A stretch of 23,247 nucleotides of DNA from a virus. Below, in pieces: positions 16,825 to 23,247 of the stretch; the stretch's first letter is position 1; the number at the start of each line of letters is the position of its first letter. A model generated the notes under the pieces. It ran no database searches. It saw nothing but the letters and a program-made list of their open reading frames with translations, and was not told where the DNA came from. The stretch spans positions 1 to 23,247 of the IMG/VR virus record IMGVR_UViG_3300046413_000305, one strand, 5' to 3'. The position numbers were made by a program, and so were the translations under genes.

Positions 16825-17145
16825 CTAACCGCCTGTTGCTATGTTTAACCCAGTACCGCCTGAACCACCCATACCTAATGAGCTATAACCACCTGAACCG
16901 CCTTTAGCTACTTTAAGCTGAGAGATGCCTTTAGCACGGCCAGCTTTACCTTTAGTAAGTAAGAGTGGGGTGTTCTCAGCAGAATCCATGTTTCTTTCCA
17001 TAGCGTTATTTTCGGCTTTGGCTCTTGCTTCTGCTTCCTTAGCCCTTTTATTTGCGTCTCTTTTTTGGTCTGCTGCTTGTTCTTGTTGCATATATGTAGT
17101 CCCAGCCAAGCCAGCAAGCAGTGCTGCTTCAAAACCTGTACACAT
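16825..17145 (-). CDS. Small virion/tail-assembly protein resembling T7 gp7.3
   Basis: A 106-residue protein immediately upstream of the portal gene, where T7 carries gp7.3 (99 residues, tail assembly and host range). The second half resembles what I recall of the T7 gp7.3 C-terminus: a basic stretch (TKGKAGRAKGISQLKVAKGG), a Gly-rich segment and a GGTGLNI end against GGGINI in gp7.3. The first half has a short hydrophobic segment (FEAALLAGLAG, 5-15) followed by a charged helix rich in Ala, Lys, Glu and Arg (20-51). No signal peptide cleavage motif. The SD GAGGAT precedes the ATG. The link to gp7.3 rests on position and a short C-terminal resemblance, so it is tentative. Confidence 0.6.
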   Translation of the reverse strand: MCTGFEAALLAGLAGTTYMQQEQAADQKRDANKRAKEAEARAKAENNAMERNMDSAENTPLLLTKGKAGRAKGISQLKVAKGGSGGYSSLGMGGSGGTGLNIATGG

Positions 17146-17149
17146 TGTA

Positions 17150-17356
17150 TTAATCCTCTAAGTTGTTAGGGTTGTCATCCCGCCTCTTCAACTCTAACAA
17201 CCATTGAACAACTGACCTTTGACCAGCCCTAAACCAAACCTCCCTATCAGTCCACTCCAAAAGGGCAGACTGTTCAGGGAAAATAAGGTCTAAGTTTTCA
17301 ATAAGTTGAACTACGTTGACGGGTAAACTTTCTATTTCTTTTCTATTCATAGACAT
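17150..17356 (-). CDS. Small protein of 68 residues, function unknown
   Basis: First gene of the structural block. It starts at ATG 17356 with the SD AAGAGGA five bases upstream (a second ATG two codons later is possible) and ends five bases before the gp7.3-like gene. The protein is mixed alpha-helical and acidic, with LPVNVVQLIENLDLIFPEQS (11-30) and WFRAGQRSVVQWLLELKRRD (41-60); it has no membrane segment or metal-binding motif. I do not recognise a family with confidence. Small proteins with a similar Trp-x-x-Ala-Gly-Gln-Arg pattern occur before portal genes in podoviruses as far as I recall, so a conserved late accessory protein is plausible. Confidence 0.7.
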   Translation of the reverse strand: MSMNRKEIESLPVNVVQLIENLDLIFPEQSALLEWTDREVWFRAGQRSVVQWLLELKRRDDNPNNLED

Positions 17357-17360
17357 AGTA

Positions 17361-17383
17361 GTCCTCTTATATGGTGGGTATTG
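17361..17383 (-). promoter_or_regulatory. Weak candidate second phage promoter upstream of the structural block
   Basis: In the 47-base gap after the reductase gene the minus strand has CAATAC, six bases, then TATAAGAGG. This has the two halves of a T7-like promoter (TAATAC...TATA) but with spacing one base shorter than in T7 and in the capsid promoter at 14350-14366. The SD of the next gene overlaps the presumed start. Position at the boundary of middle and late genes is its best support. Confidence 0.25.
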
Positions 17384-17403
17384 ATGCCGTAGTGGATACT
17401 TAC

Positions 17404-19281
17404 TTACACGATTTCACAGGCTCCACCTACACAAGCTAACTCCTGAGAGCCTGTTGTGTTGTCTTCCTGTTCAAAGTTTTGTAGGTCACTCCAGTTAATT
17501 TTTGGTGGCATAGCCTTAACCAGTTCATCGTACTGCTCCTCAGATATATCCTCATAGGGAGCTTGTTGATAAACATGGTCACTGACAGGCAATAAGCTGA
17601 TACCAGAGACAGACTCAAAGTTCTCCCATATCCACTGAGCTACCTGAAGAAACTCATTGTCAGTATAGTAGACTGTAATGCTTGGCTTATGCTCACACCA
17701 AAAGTCTTGGTAAGCCTTCCAGAGTTTTAGCTGTTGCATAGCACCTACATCCTTAACAACAATACTGTTATCTGGAGCTTTGACAGGGAAGCTGAATACC
17801 ACAGATGACTTGTTCATAACGTCAGGCTCTACAGGGAACCCTGCTGTTGACATATACTGAGCTAACGGGTCTTTAGAGTCTGAACGTACTCGTCTAATGT
17901 AGTGCTTAGAAAAGCGAGGGTGAATCCCAGAAGCACTATCGACCAACTGAGAAACTGTACCACTTGGCTTAACGCACGTAATAGCCACAGACTGATTGAT
18001 ACCAAGTTCTTCAGCCCACTTTTTATTAGTTTTGATTGCAACATCTTTCATCTCCTCTAGCCACTTACCTAAATCAGTAGAGTCTTTACCTAATAGATAG
18101 TGGTCACATATACCTGTGAGGCTAAGACCTAACAAAGCCTCTTCCTCTGTGTTCTTCTTCCAAGCACTTCGCAAGTATCTAAAGTCAGTCAGGGTAGCCT
18201 GTAGCGTACCGATTATTGCAGCCACCTCTACCTTCTTCTTGAGGGACTTCAAGTCATCATCTGCTCTAACCACTACCTCAGACAAATTACAGAACTGGTT
18301 GCTTCTTAAGATAATCTCCGAGCATGGGTTAGTACCAAAGTCTTGCTCTGAATCCCTGCGTCCATTCCTGGCTGCTACATTCTGTGCAGCGATACGGCTG
18401 AAGATACCACGCTCACCTGCCTTAGAGTCATACATGGTGTGCATCTCTGACAGATAAGATTCAAAGTCAGGCTTCTCAGTGTATGCGACAGAGTTGTTAG
18501 CCAAAGCACGTTGGCCTTCATCCATCCACCACTGACCAGACTTAGCCTTAGCCATGCGTGGGTCTGATAGATTAGACAGAGAGATTAGGGCTGAACGTCT
18601 AACGCCACCCACTACCACAACCTCTGCAATCTTACAGACAATATCATGGCACTCGATGCTTGTTAGCTTACGTCCTTCAGCTTTCTGGAAGATGCCTACA
18701 CAGAAGTTGAACAAGTTAATCAAAGGCTCAGGGCCAGAGGCTCTACCACCGAATGTCTTAAGCCTAGCACCTGCTGGTCTAATCTTGCTCATGTCCCACT
18801 TAGGAATCTTACCTGCGTAGAGCATGGCTATCAGTTCACGAAAAGCTGATGCCCATCCAATCTTAGAGTCAGACACAACAATGACTGTATCTGTAGGATG
18901 GAATGATTCAGCTACGACAGGGAGCTTGTTGATGAAGTTACGCTCTACTGAAAAGCCTACGCCTGTGCCACACATAAGCACATACATAAGCTCATCAAAG
19001 CTACGGGGAGAATCGATGTGAAGGTATGAACAGTTAAACCCTGCTACGTTGTCCTTATCTAAAGCAACACCTGCTGTCATCATGCATCTCATACTGGGCA
19101 TGACATCCATATTGTGTATAGCCTTATATAGCTTCTTGCCTTCAGCTTCTGTTATCTGGTCACGACTTAACCAGAAGTCTACATATCGCTGTACAGTTTC
19201 TTCCCAAGTTTCTCTTCGGCCTTCATCTTCTAGCCAACGTGCGTACCTGCTTTTGTGTATGAATTGTTGATACTGCTCCAT
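17404..19281 (-). CDS. nrdJ: Adenosylcobalamin-dependent (class II) ribonucleoside-triphosphate reductase
   Basis: A 625-residue enzyme that reduces ribonucleoside triphosphates to dNTPs for phage replication, using coenzyme B12 to make a thiyl radical. Visible catalytic features: C84 (in GFNCSY), NPCSE with C320 and E322, C331 eleven residues later, the loop PSGTVSQLVD with GIHPRFS, and a C-terminal C617-x4-C622 pair for re-reduction by a thioredoxin-like donor. Spacings C320/C331 and C617/C622 equal those of C408/C419 and C731/C736 in the monomeric Lactobacillus leichmannii enzyme (739 residues). The region between C84 and C320 is shorter than the equivalent there. ATG 19281 (TGATG overlap with the preceding stop, SD AGAGAGGA) is preferred to TTG 19284. 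All key residues are present, so it should be active if the host supplies cobalamin. Confidence 0.94.
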   Translation of the reverse strand: MEQYQQFIHKSRYARWLEDEGRRETWEETVQRYVDFWLSRDQITEAEGKKLYKAIHNMDVMPSMRCMMTAGVALDKDNVAGFNCSYLHIDSPRSFDELMYVLMCGTGVGFSVERNFINKLPVVAESFHPTDTVIVVSDSKIGWASAFRELIAMLYAGKIPKWDMSKIRPAGARLKTFGGRASGPEPLINLFNFCVGIFQKAEGRKLTSIECHDIVCKIAEVVVVGGVRRSALISLSNLSDPRMAKAKSGQWWMDEGQRALANNSVAYTEKPDFESYLSEMHTMYDSKAGERGIFSRIAAQNVAARNGRRDSEQDFGTNPCSEIILRSNQFCNLSEVVVRADDDLKSLKKKVEVAAIIGTLQATLTDFRYLRSAWKKNTEEEALLGLSLTGICDHYLLGKDSTDLGKWLEEMKDVAIKTNKKWAEELGINQSVAITCVKPSGTVSQLVDSASGIHPRFSKHYIRRVRSDSKDPLAQYMSTAGFPVEPDVMNKSSVVFSFPVKAPDNSIVVKDVGAMQQLKLWKAYQDFWCEHKPSITVYYTDNEFLQVAQWIWENFESVSGISLLPVSDHVYQQAPYEDISEEQYDELVKAMPPKINWSDLQNFEQEDNTTGSQELACVGGACEIV

Positions 19282-19691
19282 CAAAGTTCCTCTCTCTCTA
19301 GTTTCTTTTCTAAGTTAGCCATTGCTCTCCACGCTACTTGCGCCCAGTCTTTATCAAGGATGTGACGCATCATCGCATCTAACTCATCGCCTGACTTTGC
19401 TCTTTCCCACCTTAAAGTCTCTGGTGTCTGCCCGTGTTGCAGTCCACCTTTTAAGGATATTTTCGCCACCGCTGCAATGGCTCTTGGAAAGTAATTGATG
19501 AAGCCTGTGTACACTGGGATGGCCTTGCGCTCCTTAGCATCTTTAGGAAGATTGAAGGGCTTGATAGGCTGGAATAACGCTGGTTCTTGCTCTAACACAA
19601 CAGACTTTGGTGACGAATTTTTTACCTGCTCTCGCCATTCTGCTGTAATCTTGTTCCACTCTGCGGGACTGATATCATCTATGGAAGCCAT
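19281..19691 (-). CDS. Protein resembling the phage dATP/dGTP diphosphohydrolase N-terminal family (DUF5664)
   Basis: A 136-residue protein with a variable N-terminal half and a conserved second half: RKAIPVYTGFINYFPRAIAA (55-74), KGGLQHGQTP (81-90) and RWERAKSGDELDAMMRH (94-110), then a helical end (AWRAMANLEKKLE). The pattern R-x-x-x-P, YFP-x-A, QH, W-x-R-x-K-S and D-A-x-x-R-H matches what I recall of the DUF5664 family annotated as dATP/dGTP diphosphohydrolase. If correct, it would remove particular purine dNTPs and so tune the pool made by the reductase next to it, whose start overlaps its stop. Its own start overlaps the exonuclease end by 13 bases. The activity of stand-alone phage members is not firmly established to my knowledge. 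Confidence 0.62.
   Translation of the reverse strand: MASIDDISPAEWNKITAEWREQVKNSSPKSVVLEQEPALFQPIKPFNLPKDAKERKAIPVYTGFINYFPRAIAAVAKISLKGGLQHGQTPETLRWERAKSGDELDAMMRHILDKDWAQVAWRAMANLEKKLEREEL
19288..19295 (-). promoter_or_regulatory. Shine-Dalgarno site fixing the ATG start of the reductase
   Basis: The minus strand reads AGAGAGGA, six bases before ATG at 19281. A TTG codon directly before the ATG would leave only three bases after the site, so the ATG is the better start. Confidence 0.6.
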
Positions 19692-20398
19692 AGTATTGGT
19701 TCTCCTTTAGTAAAGTCATAATCAGATGCTCTAAGTATCTTGGCTAACCTAGCCTGTACCAGTGCATCATCTTCTGTGTAACCTGCTTTCTCGTATGCTT
19801 TAACTACAGTCTCCCATGTAGGAACCTTGAGTAGCTCAGTAGCCCTCTTATCCCCCACACCTCTTAGGCCACCATAGCCATCGACTGTATCTCCCACTAA
19901 AGTTTGGTAAAGGTGGTAATAGTCTGCATATTCCTCAGAGATATCTTCCATCTCTGCGGCTCTCCATAAGAGTCCAGGTATGGTCTTCATATCTTTATCT
20001 TCTGAAACAATGACAGTCTCTTCGTACTGACCAGACGTAGCGAGTATCCCCATAACATCATCACCCTCTAGGGTAGGGTACTGCTCAGTCTTGTACTCAC
20101 CTTCAATCCATTCCTTAATAGCTTTGTAGCAAGTAGGTTTACGCTTTCCCTTTCTGTTGTGCTTGTAGTCAGGGTAGATGCCTTTCCTAAAGTTATCCTT
20201 GTCGCTGAAACAGAATATAAAATCATCTGCTGCAGTCATCTCTACCAGATGTTCTAGGTATTGTAGGATTAACTGTTTGGCTTCTTTAGCGTCAGACCAT
20301 AGCGACCATACGTCATCGCCCCAGTCCACCTCATGCTCAACCGTACTGGAGTAACGGTACGCTACAATGTCACCGTCAATCAGTAGTGTTCTCTTCAT
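19679..20398 (-). CDS. 5'-3' exonuclease of the FEN/T7 gp6 type
   Basis: A 239-residue nuclease related to T7 gp6, which degrades host DNA and removes RNA primers. The FEN metal-binding residues are visible: D8 and D10 (LLIDGDIVAYR), the FRKGIYPDYKHNRKGKRKP arch region (70-88), EGDD (111-114), SEDKD (132-136), and LVGDTVDGYGGLRGVGDKRA (167-186), which is the helix-3-turn region with the last catalytic Asp. T7 gp6 is 300 residues, so this is a compact version with all motifs retained. The start overlaps the preceding nuclease-like gene by 23 bases and its end overlaps the DUF5664-like gene. It probably feeds nucleotides from host DNA into the reductase-centred dNTP supply. Confidence 0.9.
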   Translation of the reverse strand: MKRTLLIDGDIVAYRYSSTVEHEVDWGDDVWSLWSDAKEAKQLILQYLEHLVEMTAADDFIFCFSDKDNFRKGIYPDYKHNRKGKRKPTCYKAIKEWIEGEYKTEQYPTLEGDDVMGILATSGQYEETVIVSEDKDMKTIPGLLWRAAEMEDISEEYADYYHLYQTLVGDTVDGYGGLRGVGDKRATELLKVPTWETVVKAYEKAGYTEDDALVQARLAKILRASDYDFTKGEPILWLP

Positions 20399-20918
20399 TA
20401 GATGCCTCCGTGGATAGTTGTTTATAAATCTTTAGGGTGTCTGTAGAGAACAACTTAGATAGGTTGACTAGGTACATCTTCGATGCCCAGTTATCCCCAC
20501 CGCTAACGATACGATGGTCATCTAGTTCCTCTACAATCTTCTTCAATACCTTTGTCTCAAATACTAGGGTGCAATACACCTCATCATTGACAGCTAAGTT
20601 ATGGAACCAGTAGTCAGATTCTGTGGCATTGATGCCTGAAGGTTTGCCATAGGATTCAAACTCGATTGCTATGTTTCCTGTAGAAGTCCACATACCTCTC
20701 TCTGTCTTTACCTCAACCTTCTTGTTCTCTAACATATCTAGCACTTTATCTTCGTGCATCTGTCCATAAGCTAAGTCTAAATCAAACTTCTTTCTGTCTG
20801 GCTTAGTGGGTTTCAGCCCAGTTGTTTCCGATGTTGTATTCTCCTGTAAGTTCACATCTGATGTTGAAGTGTTCACCTGCTTTTTTAATACATTCGACTG
20901 CGAGTAATCCGATTTCAT
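20376..20918 (-). CDS. Probable PD-(D/E)XK-type nuclease or related DNA-binding protein
   Basis: A 180-residue protein between polymerase and exonuclease. Residues 43-105 show the pattern of a restriction-endonuclease-like fold: KKFDLDLAYGQMHEDKVLDM with E56 in a first helix, KVEVKTE with E69-x-K71, IAIEFES (83-89), then GKPSGI and TESDYWF (99-105). This spacing of acidic residues and Lys is typical of PD-(D/E)XK enzymes, but I cannot name the subfamily. The first 40 residues are Ser/Thr/Asn-rich and look disordered; they overlap the polymerase gene by 116 bases. ATG 20918 has an AAGGA site 11 bases away, while GTG codons at residues 15 and 22 are alternatives, so the true start is uncertain. 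The C-terminus is acidic and also disordered. Confidence 0.6.
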   Translation of the reverse strand: MKSDYSQSNVLKKQVNTSTSDVNLQENTTSETTGLKPTKPDRKKFDLDLAYGQMHEDKVLDMLENKKVEVKTERGMWTSTGNIAIEFESYGKPSGINATESDYWFHNLAVNDEVYCTLVFETKVLKKIVEELDDHRIVSGGDNWASKMYLVNLSKLFSTDTLKIYKQLSTEASNEENTTD

Positions 20919-22560
20919 TAGCCATATCTTCCTTTGTCTCTAACTGAATTTCATCATGTACCCAAGCAACCTGCTTGCATGACTCTAGTAGCCCTTTGTC
21001 CTTTAAAGCTCTATCGAACTCGACCATCCATTGCTTACATATCAATGCACCTGCTGACTGAAGTAAGACGTTCAGTGCTGCATGAGATGACCTGACCTTC
21101 AGGTGTCTACCGTCTAGCCCTACTAGGTAGCCACGCTTCGATGCTTCTGTAACACGGTCTATCAACTTGGCGAGTGCAGGTAGCTTTGCTAAGAATCTTT
21201 TCTTTAGAACTGAACCTGCACCTGGCCCTTTACCTACAATCTCACCTAGCTTTCCCACACCTGCGCCATACAGAAATCCATAGATGAATGTCTTGGCCTG
21301 TGGGCGTGTCCTTAGTCCTGCTGCTTCTTGGTTAGCCGTGTGTATATCACCGTTCACCACAGTCTCACCGTAAGCACCACCGTCATACTTAGCCATGTAG
21401 TGAGCCAAGCATCTAAGCTCTAGGCCAGACACATCGACACCTACTAGCTTTTTGCCTCTGGGTACTGTGAACAACTCACGACACTCCTTTCCATAGGGCG
21501 CACCACAGGACGGAACCTGTGCCACGTTAGGGTAAGCGTGTGTTGCTCTCCCTGTGACGGCTCCGTTTGTATTACAAGACCCGTGGATGCGCCCCCCTCG
21601 CTCAACCTTTAGCCATGCTTGTCTGCCATCTCCAAGCTGACCCAAGCGTTTAATGAGTGTGTAGTATTCGACTAACAGCTTTGCCTCTGGATAAGGTAAC
21701 TTGGACAGAACATCCTCATCGACCTTCGGCTTGCCATCATTGGTAAAGTCTTTAGGCTCCCAACCTCTGAGTGCTATCAATCGGTTAGCCACATGGTCAC
21801 GGCTACCTGGATTGAACTCGACCTGCCTAACCTTGTAGGTCTTGACACCCTTCACATAGCCTCTGGTCTTGTTGTTTACCTTCGGTATAAACGGTGTCTT
21901 GATTTCCCAGTTAGGGAAGGCTGACTTGAGTTCTGTTTCCAGTTCCAACTTTCGTCCTGATAGCTCCGCATATAGCTTACCCGCAGCCTCTGCGTCAAAG
22001 GTAAATCCAGTAGCCTCTTGCCTGTAAATAAGTTCAGCAACTTCATGTTCAAGTTCGATTGATTGTTGTGAGTATTCTTTAGCAACTATCTTTTGCCAAA
22101 GGGTGTTGGTTACTTCTACATCTTGGAAGCAATAGCTCATCATTTCTTCAGAGTATTCTTCCCATCCACCATCGTAGTCATCCTTGTAGTCACCGATGCG
22201 TTGCCCCCATGCCCGTAGGCTGTGGCTACCTATCAGATTTCTAGGGAAGTCTGTTCTGGTGAAGTCGGCTTGCTTGACATCAGCCCATATGAGCCGTGTG
22301 CAAACCAAGGTGTCTCTTATGATTCCTTTCGGATTAAAAGCACCTAGCTTTTGTAGTACAGGAATGTCGTACTTGATGATGTTATGCCCACATATCATGT
22401 CAGCATTCTCTAGCTTAGGAATGGCTTCAGTCCATACGCCTTTGCCGTGGTAACCCAATGCTTCACCAGTCTCTATATCTTTGAGAACTATGCAGTGAAC
22501 CTTGGTTACATCATCAAGCAGACCGTCAGTTTCTAAATCAAATATGTAACTAGAACTCAT
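20803..22560 (-). CDS. DNA polymerase, family A, T7 gp5-like with proofreading domain
   Basis: A 585-residue replicative polymerase. The 3'-5' exonuclease motifs are intact: FDLET with D8 and E10, GHNIIKYD with D65, and YCFQD with Y143 and D147. Polymerase motifs: A, LVGVDVSGLE with D376; B, RPQAKTFIYGFLYGAG with K423 and Y427 (the position of T7 Tyr526); C, HDE at 535-537. The template-binding stretch IHGSCNTNGAVTGRATHAYP (325-344) is also T7-like. The protein is shorter than T7 gp5 (704), mostly because the stretch between FPNW (215-218) and FNPGSRDH (249-256) has about 30 residues where T7 has about 70, the thioredoxin-binding loop. ATG 22560 is preferred to the one at 22593 because GAGGTGG lies just upstream and the protein begins three residues before the exonuclease strand. 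Confidence 0.95.
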   Translation of the reverse strand: MSSSYIFDLETDGLLDDVTKVHCIVLKDIETGEALGYHGKGVWTEAIPKLENADMICGHNIIKYDIPVLQKLGAFNPKGIIRDTLVCTRLIWADVKQADFTRTDFPRNLIGSHSLRAWGQRIGDYKDDYDGGWEEYSEEMMSYCFQDVEVTNTLWQKIVAKEYSQQSIELEHEVAELIYRQEATGFTFDAEAAGKLYAELSGRKLELETELKSAFPNWEIKTPFIPKVNNKTRGYVKGVKTYKVRQVEFNPGSRDHVANRLIALRGWEPKDFTNDGKPKVDEDVLSKLPYPEAKLLVEYYTLIKRLGQLGDGRQAWLKVERGGRIHGSCNTNGAVTGRATHAYPNVAQVPSCGAPYGKECRELFTVPRGKKLVGVDVSGLELRCLAHYMAKYDGGAYGETVVNGDIHTANQEAAGLRTRPQAKTFIYGFLYGAGVGKLGEIVGKGPGAGSVLKKRFLAKLPALAKLIDRVTEASKRGYLVGLDGRHLKVRSSHAALNVLLQSAGALICKQWMVEFDRALKDKGLLESCKQVAWVHDEIQLETKEDMANEIGLLAVECIKKAGEHFNIRCELTGEYNIGNNWAETH

Positions 22561-23247
22561 CAGCCACCTCATCAAATTCTGGATTGCACTCAAGCAAACG
22601 TCCCGTCTGTGGATTGTACTGAACGTGACAAGCTATGCCTGTCTCACCACTGAAACGATTCTTAAGTACCCTCACTGTTGTTGTGTTGGATTGCTCACCT
22701 TGTTGGTCACGCTCTAGGGATATCACCATGTCAGATAGCTGGGCTATGGCATGGCTACCACGCAACTGAGAGAGGCTGGTTACTGCTCCTTCCTCATGCC
22801 CTCTGTCACCGCTGGGACGCTTGAGATGGGACACCAATATCAACCCTACGCCTGTCTCTTGGACAAGGGTACGCAGAGCAGTCATGGCGTTATCTATCAG
22901 CCTACGTTCATCCCCATCACCCAAACCTGATACAACAATAGATAAGTGGTCAAGAACAATCCAAGAACACTCACATCCTTGTGCCAAGAAACGGACTCGA
23001 TTAAGTAGGTTGTCAATCTGCGTAGAACCGAATGAATCATAAAAGTAAGTTCTGCCATTACCAATAACGCTATCATAAGCACCTCTAAGTTCTTCGCTTT
23101 CTGTTGTTGTCAGTCCCAAGTGCAAAGGCTTGTTAAGGTGCAGACCCATCAGTCCCAGAGCTGTACGCTTTACCGTCTCTTCTAACATGATGAATCCTAC
23201 AGACTCACCTGTGTTGATTAGGTGATAGCCTATCTCTCTGGCTAGGT
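22550..23247 (-). CDS. Replicative DNA helicase (primase-helicase), T7 gp4-like, C-terminal part
   Basis: The last 231 residues of a hexameric helicase; the frame is open to the right edge, so the Walker A motif and any primase domain lie outside. Present are GESVGFIMLEETVKRTALGLM, the Walker B strand WIVLDHLSIV, the motif 3 region LILVSHLKRPSGDRGHEEGA followed by SLSQLRGSHAIAQLSDMVI and LERDQQGEQ, and the motif 4 region KNRFSGETGIA with YNPQTGRLLE. These match the order and wording of the T7 gp4 helicase domain. The protein ends in an acidic tail with a terminal Phe (PEFDEVADEF), like the T7 gp4 tail that contacts its DNA polymerase. The stop lies 11 bases inside the polymerase gene. An ATG at 23188 is internal, not the start. 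Confidence 0.93.
   Translation of the reverse strand, partial: LAREIGYHLINTGESVGFIMLEETVKRTALGLMGLHLNKPLHLGLTTTESEELRGAYDSVIGNGRTYFYDSFGSTQIDNLLNRVRFLAQGCECSWIVLDHLSIVVSGLGDGDERRLIDNAMTALRTLVQETGVGLILVSHLKRPSGDRGHEEGAVTSLSQLRGSHAIAQLSDMVISLERDQQGEQSNTTTVRVLKNRFSGETGIACHVQYNPQTGRLLECNPEFDEVADEF
22564..22570 (-). promoter_or_regulatory. Shine-Dalgarno site fixing the start of the DNA polymerase gene
   Basis: GAGGTGG on the minus strand, inside the helicase end, three bases before ATG at 22560 (seven from the GAGG core). It favours this start over the one 33 bases upstream and implies that polymerase translation follows helicase translation. Confidence 0.6.

Noticed and set aside
17144-17153. 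TTAATACAAT before the gp7.3-like gene, identical to ten bases of the capsid promoter
   Set aside because: Only the upstream half matches; the following bases show no TCA-x-TATA part and already encode the start of the protein.
19282-19284. TTG as the start of the reductase
   Set aside because: It directly precedes an ATG and leaves only three bases after the SD.
22561-22593. Upstream start for the DNA polymerase at 22593
   Set aside because: It would add 11 residues within the helicase gene, while ATG 22560 has a close GAGG site and begins just before the first exonuclease strand.
1-23247. tRNA genes, integrase or attachment sites, photosynthesis genes, phage RNA polymerase
   Set aside because: None could be identified by eye. 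Genes tile nearly the whole window on the minus strand, leaving little room for RNA genes or an integration module.

Overview
The window is an internal stretch of a lytic, T7-like podovirus genome (Autographiviridae-type gene order), probably marine. The evidence is the order of T7-like modules, a cobalamin-dependent ribonucleotide reductase between the exonuclease and the structural genes (a placement I know from cyanophages, pelagiphages and roseophages), and fibre repeats and a self-cleaving fibre domain common in marine phage sequences. No photosynthesis gene or tRNA is visible and GC looks to be roughly 40-45% from sampled lines, so the host cannot be named from this window. Every gene I accept lies on the minus strand, so the genome is read here from right (23247) to left (1).

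Replication and nucleotide block (23247 to 17404): the C-terminal part of a gp4-like helicase, a gp5-like DNA polymerase, a probable PD-(D/E)XK nuclease, a gp6-like 5'-3' exonuclease, a small protein resembling the phage dATP/dGTP diphosphohydrolase family (DUF5664), and a class II ribonucleotide reductase. These genes overlap or abut, so they are probably co-transcribed and translationally coupled. Host DNA breakdown, dNTP supply and replication are thus grouped together.

Morphogenesis block (17356 to 1): a 68-residue unknown, a gp7.3-like small protein, portal, a newly noticed 55-residue ORF, scaffold, capsid, tail tubular A (GTG start), tail tubular B, a GNAT acetyltransferase at the T7 gene 13 position, three internal virion (ejection) proteins matching gp14, gp15 and gp16 by order and size, a gp17-like fibre with about 32 decapeptide repeats, and a distal fibre with a peptidase S74 chaperone that runs off the left edge.

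Regulation: the only sizeable intergenic gap (14242-14384) holds a motif matching 14 of the 17 positions -17 to -1 of the T7 late promoter. A strong intrinsic terminator follows the capsid gene. This is the phi10 / Tphi arrangement of T7 and predicts a single-subunit phage RNA polymerase encoded outside the window. RNA polymerase, single-strand binding protein, endonuclease I, lysis genes and terminase are not in the window; by synteny they should lie beyond its two ends.

I see no wholly new biological system. The points most worth a second look are the promoter, the 55-residue ORF, the fibre repeats, the shortened thioredoxin-binding region of the polymerase and the DUF5664-like gene beside the reductase.
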